DNA from: Dendrobium chrysotoxum
Taxonomy: Eukaryota; Streptophyta; Magnoliopsida; Asparagales; Orchidaceae
DNA: 64,000 nt
Direction: 5' to 3'
NCBI GenBank assembly: GCA_019925795.1
Contig: CM034314.1
Location: forward strand, 77,000,780 to 77,064,779
A model generated the notes under the pieces. That model saw only the letters and a program-made list of their open reading frames with translations. It made no database searches and was not told the origin of the DNA. Positions 39,001 through 51,000 of this stretch are shown here, one piece after another. Each line of letters begins with the position of its first letter. Position 1 is the stretch's first letter. Made by a program: the position numbers and the translations under genes.

Positions 39001-42000
39001 GGTGGGGTCCACAATCGTATCAATACTCCACTTCCAAAAAGTCACATCGTCCTCAAGGTGGAAAGAAGGAAACTACCTCTGGATAGTGTTGCAGGCTTCC
39101 CATGTTACTTCATATTCTGGTAAATTCTTCCACTTGAACAACACTTCCTTGATCCCCTTATCTCCTTGGCGCACCCATTGCAACTACAGTGGTTCTGATA
39201 TTACCTTCATATCTTCTAACAGTGTAGCCGGTAGTACGGGCGAGGTGTATAATCTCCAATGACTCATCTCAGCTGTGAAAAATGAAATACTGGATGGATG
39301 GCTAAAGTTGGTGGCAACAGTAGGCAATAGGCAACCGCGCCAATGCGCTCCATGACTCGCATGGCCCAAAGTATCAAGGGGAAAGCTTATCATTCCTCCG
39401 TCTAGCTAGAATCCTCTATCTGTAAGGTCGGATCTTCAAATAAATTGTCTCCAATCTCAAACTGCACATCCCTCATGTGTCCATCTGTCTACTTCTTCAT
39501 AATTTGTTGTGCTCGCAGTAGATGTCACTTCAATTCTGCCAAGATCCGATCCATTTCTCCGAAGTACTGCTCCACTAATGATACGGGTGTATTGCCATAC
39601 CCCTAATGTAGCATATGAGGGAAATCTCTCCCATATAAGATTTTAAATAGTGTTATATAGGCTGCTATATGATATGAAGTATTATACCAGTACTCTGCCC
39701 AGGCTAGCCATTTGGCCCACATCTTTGGGGAATCCGAGACAAAACAACGAAGATAAGTCTCCACACTACGATTTACCACCTTCGTCTGGCCATCTGTTTG
39801 AGGATGATAAGCGGTACTCCGCTTCAAGATAGTCCCCTGCACCTTGAATAGCTTCCTCCAAAAATGGCTCAAAAAAACCTTGTCCTAATCAAACACTATT
39901 GACTCGGGTATGCCATGCAAACGGACCACCTCTCTAATGAAAGAAGTTGCCACTGACACCATAGTGTATGGGTGGCATAGGGGAATGAAATGAGTGTATT
40001 TGCTCAATCTGCCCACGACCACTAAAATCAAGGTGAATCCTTCTGACTTAGGCAATCCCTCAATGAAGTCCATAGTCACCTCTTCCTACACCTTCTCGGG
40101 TAAAGCTAAAGGCTATAAAAGACCACTTGGAGCCATAACCTGATATTTGTGTCTCTGACATGCATCAAAACTAACCACAATCTTCTCCACATCCTTCTGC
40201 ATGCCCACCCGGTACAATTCCGCTGCTAGTTGACAATATTTCTTTTGAATTCACGAATGTCCCCCAATAGTTGTGTCATGAAACTCCTGCAACAAGTGAG
40301 GGATGTGTTGTGATGTCCTTGATAGCATAAACCGTCCCTGATATAGCAACTTCTGACCCACCATGGAATAACCAGGATGACTATCATTGTTCTGTAGTAA
40401 ATCTTCTTTGATTTTACTCAGCTCTTCATCCTGCTCACTCTCTTGCTTCAAGACTTCCCAATCCACCTCCATGGGGACCGATAGAGCCATAATCTGGGGA
40501 TCTTCACTACGTCTGAAGAGAGCATCTGTCGCTTTATTTTGCAACTCGGGCTTGTATTGGATCTCAAAGTCATACCCCAATAATTTGGAAAGCCACTGTT
40601 GATGCTCCTCTGTCACCATCCTCTACTCCAAAAAAAACTTCAAACTCCTCTAATCGGTCTTGACTATGAATTGCTACCCCAACAGGTAAGGTCGTCACTT
40701 CTGAATTGCTAACACAATCACCATCAGTTCCCTTTCATATATTGATTTCAGTCTGGCCCTAGCAGTCAGTTGAAATAAGCTATGGGCCTCTGCCCTTGCA
40801 TTAGAATTACTCCCAACCCATAGTCTGATGCATCAGTCGCTACTACAAATGATTGGCTAAAATCCGGTAGTGCTAACACAGGGACACTAGTCATGGCTTT
40901 CTTCAGCTGCTCAAATGCCTGAGTGGCTGCCTCCCCTCATTTAAAATTATCCTTTTTCAGCTGCTCTATCAATTACTAGGCCATAGAGATGTATCCCTTC
41001 ACAAACTTCTTGTAATATCTTGTGAGTTCCAAAAACCCCCTTAGCCCCTTTAGGTTTTTAGGCACTGGCCACTCCACCATTGCCTCTATCTCGGTTGGAT
41101 CCGCTGACACCCTGGCTTGAGATAATATATGTCCCAAGTACTCCACCCTTTAATGCGCAAAAGAGCACTTCTTCAAGTTGGCATATAGTTAGTGCTCTTT
41201 CAAGTTCCCAACACCATCCCCAAGTGCTCCAAGTGCTTCTCCAACTTGCTATAGATAAGAATGTCATCAAAGAATACTAGAGCAAACCTCCGAAGATAAG
41301 GCATGAACATCCTATTCATGAGTGACTGGAAAGTGGCAACAGCATTAGTGAGGCCAAAAGACATCACCAAGAGCTCATAGTATCCCTCATGAGTTATGAA
41401 AGTCATCTTTGGGTATCTTCTAGTCTCATTCTGATCTGGTGATACCCCAACTTCAAATCGATCTTTGAGAACACCATCGAACCATGCAACTCATCAATGA
41501 CCGGTATTGGAAACTTGTCTGGCACAATCTCTTTGTTTAAGAACGATAATCTACGCAAAATCTCCAACTGTCATCCTTCTTCACCAATAACACGAGACTA
41601 GAAAAAGGGCTCACACTGGGCTTGATGATCTCGGCTTCAAGCATCTCCCGAATCAACATCTCAATCTCATCCTTCAGGACCTATGGGTAGCAGTATGGTC
41701 GGACACTAATGGGAGTGACTCCTTCCTTCAGAATAATAACGTGCTCATGCTCCCGTGGAGGAGGCAATCCATGGAGAGGTTGGAATACTTCACTGAACTG
41801 TTAGAAAACCGACAGAACTACTTCTGGAATGTCCTCTTATCTCCCAGGCGTCTCCTTCCTCCAAGCTCTCCTATACCAAGAATCCCAATATTCACCCTGT
41901 TAGCACGCACCATGATTTTCAAGGAAATCATTGCTTTGGATAAACTAGGGTCTCCCTTAATCACCGCCTTTCTCCCCTCCACTTTGATCTCCATAACTAA

Positions 42001-45000
42001 GGCCTTCCAGTCCACCTTAGTCTCCCCTAAAATTTGTAGCCATTTTATAACCAAGATCAGATCCATACTTCCTAACTCCAATGGAAGAAAATCCTCCTTG
42101 ATGTGAATCCCTTGTAACTCCACCACCAATCCCTAATAGATACCCCTGCTCCTCTCCACCTTCCCTGTACACATCATCACCCCAAAACATCCTGCATCTA
42201 CCATCTTTAGCCTCAGCTTATCAACCATCTGATTGGATATAAAATTATGATTAGACCCACTATCCATCAAAATCGTCACTACTTCCCCTCCTATATGCCC
42301 CTCATCTTCATAGTATGATTCGGGGTGAATCCCACCATAGAATTCAACTAAACCTTAGCCACTTCCAAGTATAAGGACTCCTCTTCCTCTACCACTTCTT
42401 CTACCTCTACTCCGCTTATTCCTCATCACAAACAAAAAGGACCAGCAAGGTGCAGTTTTTACACCTATGGCCCGGTGTGAACTTGTCGTCGCACCTAAAA
42501 CATAGCCCCTTAGCTCATTTATCCTGCAACTCTGTATCAGCCAACAATTTAAAGTTTCTTCCCGATCAAGCTCCCAAACCTTTCTCCTTTGAAGCTTCTC
42601 TTAAACCCGATACAGTCGACACCCTAGGTGCAAGGAAGGTGGTCGTCGTACGGTAAGAACCTCCAAAACTGCCCCCTTTGCTAGTCCTCTCAAGTGAGTT
42701 CTTATCTTATATCAATTGGGCTAACTCTATAGCCTCTCCCAAGTCATGGGATCTTGCCACCCGCACAACGACTCTCAGCTCTGGTTTGAGTCCCTTCATG
42801 AAATTGCTCTCTAACACCATCTCTGGTAGTCTCCCTAAACGTCCCTACAGAAGCTCAAAATCTCTCCTAATACTCCATCACCGTTCCCACCTGTGTCAAA
42901 GCAAAGAACTGCTCATAATAATCCCCCCCTGCTTGGTTTGAAAGCGCTCCAATAAACGGTCCTTGAACTCCTCCCATGAACATATCAGGTACCTCGTCTC
43001 CCTCCATTGATACCATGTTAGTGCCTTCCCCTCAAGACATAGAGCCCCCGCCATAAGCCCCTCCCCTTCCATCAATCCATTCACTGCAAAATATCTGTGT
43101 ACTCTATAGATCCACCCATGCGCATCCTCACCCTCACACACCGGCATTTTCAGCTTCCTGACCTTCAAATCTCCCCCGCCCCCCATGCCTCTGTCAGACC
43201 GGTCCATTGGACCAGTCTAGCTGGTCCATGCAGGACCGACCCAAGCGCAACTGAGGCGGAACTTCTCCGCCTCCTGCATATGCCGATCAAGCTGCCAGGT
43301 TCCAATGAGCTTTTTGGGAAAGATTTTTGAGGGTTTTAGAAGGGAAATTTGAATGTAGGGACTATTTAGATATTTCTTTTTGAATTGTATGCATTAAATA
43401 GTTTGATTTCCTAGGGTTAGGGCAACTTGAATTTGGCTGAATTTGAGATCTCTTAGATTTAGATTTTCTTTTAGGCTCTAGCATCGTCAAGAGATTTAGG
43501 AGAGATCGATCCTCCTCTCGAATAGAGGATCAATTGTATCTTGCTGTTTTTCTTCTTCTACTAGTGAATTTCAAGTATTTTCTCTCAGATTTTCCACTGT
43601 TTCTACTATTTTTCTTGAGTTTTCTGCTCTATTATTGTTGTTTTTCTCTGGAAACAGCAGTTTTCACTGTTGTGGTTGAGTGTTTCTTATCAAATTGGTA
43701 TCAGAGCGTTTTCTTGGTCGCAAAAATAAGATATCTTGGCTGTTTTTGCAATTGGAGCCTATATCCAATTAATGTCAGCAAAGAAGATGAAGGCGTTGGA
43801 AGGCGAGATGGGGCAATTCAAAACTGGTTTGGAGAAGCTCTACCATGGGAGAAAGATTTTCATATATGGAAAACCATATGGAAAATCGATTTAGAAGGGT
43901 GGAGGAGATGTTAAGAAGGCTCTTGGAGATGCAAACAAATACTTCACTAGTGGTTTCGATGGCTAACCCTAACCAAGATTTGACCGGAATTCCCTTGGTC
44001 AAATCGAAGGGAAAGGAGATCGGGCAAGTGTAGTTTGACAAGGGGAGTTTCTTTCATCAAGAGCCACCTCCTGTGCCTCCGATAAGGGGTGGATCAGGGT
44101 TCCTGGATGAGGGGACAATAAAGATGAAATCTTTTGGTGGAGGCGGTAGGGAGGCCGACCACTTTAAGAGGCATTTTGGGCAAGGGGAGCCACTCATCGG
44201 AGAAGGAGGGGGTCAAGATCCACCTCCTAGGACTCCGATAAGGGGCGGAATAGGGTTAATGGATGGGGGGACAGCAGGAAGGGCATTTTGTGGTAAAGGT
44301 GGTGGGGTGGCCGACCTCTATAGGAGGTCTTTTGGACAAGGGAAGTGGTCGACCGAAAAAGGGGGATGGGCCGAACCATGGGGATGTGAGGCCAAGGGAA
44401 TGAAGGTGGGATTCCCACCCACGATACATGGGAGAAATATGGAGGGATCACACCAACAGCTACACTAGAGAAAGAAGAAGCTATTGGGGTGGTAGTGATC
44501 CTAGGGTGAGGAAGTTGGGGATGCCAATATTTGAAAGAGATGATGCTTATAGGTGGGTGTACCAGGTGGAGATGTATCTCATGGTGAATGGGGTGACGGA
44601 GGAGGAGAGACTGACTGCAGCGGCCCTATATTTGGAAGGGAAAGCTTTAGCTTGATTCCAGTGGACGATAGCATGACCACTAACAGAACAGCTGAAGAAA
44701 GCTATCAACGTCCCATCCTTCCACCTTGAGGACAAGGTGGATCTTTGGGAGGAGAGTATTGTTAGACCGGTCCATTGGATTAGCCCAGCTGGTCCACGCA
44801 AGACCGGCCCAGGGGCAACTGAGGCGGAACTTCTCCGCCTCCTACATATGCCAATCAGGCCGCCAGGTTCCAAGGAGCTTTTTGGGAAAGATTTTTGAGG
44901 GTTTTATGAGGGAAATTTGAATGTAGGGGCTGTTTAGAGATTTTCTTTTAAATTGTATGCATTAAATAGTTTGATTTCCTAGGGTTAGGGCATCTTAAAT

Positions 45001-48000
45001 TTGGCTGAAATTTGAGATCTCTTAAATTTAGGTTTTCTTTTGGGCTCTAGCGGCGTCTAAAGATTTGGGAGAGATCAATCCTCCTCTCGAATAGAGGATC
45101 AATTGTATCTAGCTGTTTTTCTTCTTCTACTAGTGAATTTCAAGTGTTTTACCTCAGATTTTTCACTGTTTCTACTATTTTTCTTGAGTTTTCTGCTCTG
45201 TTATTGTTGTTTTTCTCTGGAAACAACAATTTTCACTGTTGTGGTTGAGTGTTTCCTATTAGCCTCCCATGAAGCGAGCATTGGGGTCTCTTCACGGTTT
45301 TTTCTCCTCCCTTCTCCTTTCATACCCCTCTTTCTTCAAATTCAACCCGCATGTTCTCTTCTTCTCATTCTCTCCTACCTCCATATTCCATATCCATCCC
45401 CCTTCTTAGTAGAGGCTCAAGGTGGGGTATTCCCTCCTCTCCTAAAATGTCCACCTTTCCACCTCCTCTTGGCACGTCATTCCCTGATTCCCCCTTGCTT
45501 CCGACGGAGCCGCTTTAGTTTGAAACTCTAACATCCGCTTCATCATCTCCTCTAGATTCTCAAAGCTTCCTTCCATTGCTAAAAAACGCTCATTCAACGA
45601 TCCCACATCCACTCACATCTGCCCTACTTCCTCCAACTTTTCTTCCAACGCATCAAATCCTCCCATCCATCGGTCCTAAAAACTTGCTCTGATACCAATT
45701 TGATATGTTTTGGAAATCAAATCAGCACCCAAAATAGCCGCTAGAGCGAAATCAGCACCAAACAGCAAAAAATAACCACCAAAATCAAGAGAAAACATCA
45801 ATGGTATGCAAGAACAACACTAATAAAGCTCAAATAAAAATATTCAATCAAAGAAACACAAGATACAATTGATTTACTATTCGATAGGTGAATCGGCTTT
45901 GCCCCAATTTCCTATCAGCAATTAGGAACCCAAAATCACCTAAGAAAAACTACTTCAGAAATAATTCTTCACATAATATCTCCCACATACAAACTTTCCC
46001 CCTTAAAATCAGCCCTATTCCACCATAAACGTATCTCACATTTTCTCTAATGATCTCCCCTTAAACTTTTCCTACCATAAATGCACCTCACATTTCCTCC
46101 AATGATCTCCCCTTAAACTTTTCCCATCTATAGCTCTGAAATGAGGTGATGGGACCCACAAAACAAGATCCTTTTGGCTCATGACATGAGGTGGGGTTCA
46201 CAACCGTATCAGTTAGCAAAGCTATCATCAAGCAATTAATTTTGCCTATATATCCATCACAACAGCAACAAAAATCAATCACGCAGACAAACCAGAACTA
46301 ATTTGCATGGTGCATGACCATGGGAAACACAAATTTATCTGAAAACCTTCCTGCAACAGACTTGTCTATTGCTTCCATTTAATAGCTGTTCTGCAACATC
46401 TTTCATTAGTTGAGAGATGATGTTATCAAGAGAATAGGTATATAAGTCATCCAATTTGAATGATATAAGTCTGCCTTAACACTGAGACTATGCTTAATCC
46501 TAATACCGACTTGAGATAATTGGACAAAAACTAAAAATACTAGGAACCATTCTTGGTTTGAGAAAGATGTGTTGCAGTGTATGAAATAAAGTTATTGCTA
46601 CTTCATTAGAATGAAGAGCCACTCTGCGCTTGTGTTCTCCATGATCATGAAGCCATGGAGAGGGTTTACATGCACTATAAAGACTTCCTTTATCTGTTTT
46701 CCACAACCTAAAAATGTTTTCCGAAGAGCCACAAAGAAGAAACGCACTAAACAAACTTTTAGCACTCCTAATGGGTCACTGGATTTTGATACTAGCTTAA
46801 TTACAATCCACATATACTGCGCACTCTACGTATGTCTCTGTTTAGAGATGAGCAGGAAGTAGGTGAGCACAAAGGGATAGGCTGCAAGCTGTGCGATGAA
46901 GTTGTCCCAGAAGTATTTAAGCAGAATTTCTTCAGTCTCCATCAACAAACACCAAAGATCAACCCCAAGAGACCAAGAAAGTTTCTGATCATTATCCAAC
47001 CAATCAATATTTATGGCACCAAATGGATAATGTTAGAATGTAGATCATCAAAGACATATTTTGCTTCTAAAAGATCATATATATGTACTTCCACCACTAA
47101 GAATCCACTTGTAAATATCCTCTGCAACGGTATTTGAACTTTGCTAGAATGTAAGCCCTCAATTATATTTCTGACAGTTTCTAAATCAGTGCTGTTAAAA
47201 GCACGCTTTAGAAGTAAAGCACAGCGATGCACTGGACCTTTGCATCGCTTTCTTGGGAAGCAAAAGCTCACAATGACGAACACATGTTGCACACTTCGTG
47301 TAGCAACGTATTGTTGTGCACTCAACTCCAATTAAGAATAAAATACTAGTTCAGATCTTATGACTTGATTTAGCATGTGCCACAATAAGTAGGAGCAATC
47401 GTCTGCTTCTCCTTATTATTACTTGTAGCCATTGAGTCGTTTCTTATTAGCTCTTAGCTCTCTCCCACTAAAGTTAGTAGCTTTTTGGTGATTTTTTTCA
47501 TTCTCACTCCCGGGCTAATTCCTATATACTTTTTACTAGTTCTTAGAAATGCTTCTCAATACCTCATCTTCATATTCCATCACATTACCCCACCCCTATC
47601 TATCGGTCTCTAGCTAGTCACTCAATCTCTCAAATATATTTATTGATTTTTAAGTATTCTACAGTATTTCATCGTTTATATCATTTAAATATTTTTTATT
47701 TATTTTGAATAGTTAAAAAATTATTGTTAATGAATATATCATTAGATTTGTTGAAATATCATTACCTTATATGGATTAAGTTTAGTTAACTAAATAACTA
47801 TTTTGTACACATAATATATGCATACATGATATAAAACTCATGAATGTTTAAGTTAGCAAAAGGGCCTCTTCGCTTGGCACTATGGGCATCACAGCAAAAA
47901 GAAATCTGTGTGCATTACCTTGCACTTAGTGCTTTGAAAATACTATTCTATACTATCTGACATGAGCACTTCCACCACAAAGAACCAGCTTCCAAAAATA

Positions 48001-51000
48001 TCTTTTGAAAATACCTGTGAACTATGATTCAGACATTACATTCACCAAAAATCTAAAAACTTATATGAACTAGGGCATCCATAGAAATCTCATTTCAGCA
48101 CACATTTACACAATTTCTTGTTGGATATTCACCACAGATTTCATATTGAAATAATATGATAAAATATGTTTTCTTCACTTGTTCGAACTGCTCCTAATTT
48201 GCATGGATACATAGTTGATGCATAAAACGCAGAATTTGATCAGGAATGTGCCCGTTTGGAGCAATTTAAAATACCCAAAATCCCAACTTCCACAAAATTC
48301 CACAAATTTAATGTCGTTGTATTCTACAGGTCAAATGGAGTAATTCAACATATAGAATTATATGTTGAATTGTAAAGGATTGAAAATTATTGAATGAAAT
48401 CCCATTTGCATTTTTTTCCTAAGAAAAGAAGAGAGATTATTGTTTAAATATTAATTTCATTGTAGCAGGGGCTAAAATATATCTTGGCATGAGGTGCTGG
48501 ATTGGAAGGACAATGAAGGAAAGTTTTAAATTTATGCCATGTAATTCGAAGTTCTTTCCAGCTGAAATCAATTCCTCTCTATTAGCTCTCGATTTAGAGT
48601 GTTTTAACCAGCTGGAGTTAGAGTAGACGCTGTGAGGCTGACCGCAAGCTGGTGTCAGGCGCAGGCAAAGAAGAAACGGAAATCAGAAAAGGAAAGAAGA
48701 AACGGAAATCAGAGATTAAAAAAAATGAAAGAAGAAAAGGAAAGAGAAAGGAAGAAGAAAAAGAAAAAAGGAAGAGGGGAAAGTGGAAAGAAGGAAAAAG
48801 GTAAGAAATTGTATTTTTGGTATTTTGTGTATAAATATTTGTTTGATGTAAATAATTGTTTTGAGTAAAGTTTTAACGTAAATTTATTTAATGGTTATTT
48901 AGGAATCCCATAGTATATAGGGAGGGGAAATTCGAGAATTGTAGCAATGTTTGAAGTGAGGAAATTATGAGGTATGTTATATTGGGAATGACTTTAAAAA
49001 CTTCATTTGGTGTGAGTTGAAATTTGTAGAAAATGTTATATTAAGAAATTTGGGTAGACATAGACGAGTTCGTGGTGTCCGAATTTTAGAAGCAACACGC
49101 CGAGAAAATAAGATATATAATTTTATTAATACAATGTATATATGAATTTTTAATAAGTTATGTGTGATCTCTATCTTGCATGTATTTGTAATTAGATTGA
49201 GCCTAACGTGTGCTGCATATAGATTTTATTACATCTTGGTGTCATATAATTCTATTTTATTGTGAATTGTAACCTGAGATTTATATAGTTATACCTACCT
49301 ATGTACTGATATGCATTACCTTCTACTAATCTACATGCATGTATAAATTTATATATACAAGTAACATATAGCAAGTTATTGTAAAAGGAAAAGAATCAAC
49401 AATGATTAAATAATCCTGAGAATTTGTCATGTTAGATGATAGGTAGGTGGGGACAGTGCTACTCAGTAGAGGTAGTGTGACTTTAGTATGATGAAGAACA
49501 CGGGCTATGATATAATATGAAGTCTACGGGCTATAAGAACTACAAGTTATGAAACTTATGGGCTATAGAGGCAATGCGACCTCAGGAGTCTATAGGCTAT
49601 AGACATACACCAAGACATCTAGACATGACACCTTCTAAGGCTGAAAATGAAAATTATGAAATAAATAAAAATCTATAGCTATGATTACATATTGTGATTA
49701 TATGATTACATATCATATACAAATGCAATTGGTTTAAAATGATGCTATTGATATTACATGGCATGTAATTAAATGTGTAATTCAGATGATCATAGTTCTT
49801 ACATGGTACATTATATGTGATACATACATTGCATATTCTCTGTTACGGTTATTATAGACTTAGGTTACTTACATACGCTTCTTATATGTACATGTTGATT
49901 TGTATGTTAATGCTCAGATTTATTAGTTCTTTCCCACTCTTGATTATTATATTAAAGTTGCATATCTTTATAACCGTTGTAGGTCAACAGGCTATTATTC
50001 TGACTGTTATTATAGAAAAGGCGAAGGATAAGATTTAGCCAGAATAGTATTTGCTTCAATTTTTATTTTATATTTACGTTTGTCAATATAAGGCGTCCCC
50101 TGGAAGCGACGCACTGTATGGCCTGAATACAGTGAAAAGTGTGCAAGGGCCGCTGCATCGGCGCCCGGGTGCAGTGTTAAATAGGCAAGGGTTCCCACAT
50201 CAAGGACGGATGTGGGCAAAGAAGCTAGTCCATGATACTAATATTAGGATAGGAACTTGGAATATAGGTTCTCTTACAGGAAGATTAATGGAATTAATAG
50301 ATATTATGATTCATAGGAAGATAAATATTTTGTGCATTCAGGAAACTAAATGGGTTGGAGAGAAGGCTAAGGAGATTGATAGTTTAGGATTTAAAGTTTG
50401 GTATTCAGGTAAGAGTCGTACTAGAAATGGTGTAGGCGTGATTATAGATAAGAGTTTGAAGGATAATGTTATAAATATTAATAGAATTGGAGATAGAATT
50501 ATGGCTTTAAAGATTGTTGTTGATGCTAAGATTATTAATATTATAAGTGCTTATGCTCCTCAAGTAGGTTTGGATATGTGTTCAAAATTAAAATTTTGGG
50601 AAGATTTAGAAGAATTAATTCAAAAGATACCTCTCGAAGAAAAAATTTTTATTGGAGGAGATTTAAATGGACATGTTGGTAGAGAGGTAAATGATTTTAA
50701 AAGCATTCATGGTGGATATGGGTTTGGAATGACTAATGAAGGTGGTAAGACCATACTAGATTTTTCTTTAGCTTATGATTTTTTAATTGCTAATACCTTA
50801 TTTAAGAAAAGAGATGAGCATCTCATCACTTATAAGAATGGTTATAGTAAAACTCAGATTGATTATTTTCTTATAAGAAAAGTAGATCGTTTAGATTGCA
50901 AAGATTGTAAAGTTATTCCGAGTGAAAGTTTATGTACCCAACATCGCTTATTAGTTTTAGACTTTAAGATGAAAGGACAGAAAATAAAAAATAAAGTAAA

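Larger units (their letters stand above)
43192..45261 (+). mobile_element. LTR element B, internally deleted, nested in element A
   Basis: LTRs at 43192-43692 (TGTCAGACC...CTTATCA) and 44760-45261 (TGTTAGACC...CTATTA). A perfect 5-bp duplication, gcctc, lies at 43187-43191 and 45262-45266, inside the gag of element A. The tRNA-Met primer site TGGTATCAGAGC begins at 43696. The 1.07-kb interior keeps part of gag and the very end of pol (FHLEDKVDLWEE); reverse transcriptase and integrase are gone. It resembles element C in its gag start and end-of-pol tail, so it belongs to the same broad family. The LTRs differ widely, so it too is old. Confidence 0.93.
38515..46211 (-). mobile_element. Ty3/gypsy chromovirus-like LTR element A (decayed, carries nested element B)
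   Basis: LTRs at 38515-39022 and 45701-46211 both begin TGATATG and end CGTATCA. A perfect 5-bp duplication, gttag, lies at 38510-38514 and 46212-46216. Just inside the right LTR the minus strand reads TGGTATCAGAGC, the primer site for initiator tRNA-Met, which fixes the minus orientation. Subtracting nested element B leaves about 5.6 kb, close to the size of element C. Domains run gag, protease linker, reverse transcriptase, RNase H, integrase from high to low coordinates, all broken by stops and frameshifts. The two LTRs differ at many positions (about six in the first 53 bases), so the insertion is old. It is in sense orientation with CLPX. Confidence 0.92.

Noticed and set aside
46832..47335. 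Overlapping open frames of about 100 codons on both strands
   Set aside because: No motif, no splice context matching CLPX, and opposing frames cannot both be coding; treated as chance.
48632..48868. Lys/Glu-rich frame that looks like a charged coiled coil
   Set aside because: It comes from a purine-run (GAAAAGG)n low-complexity stretch.
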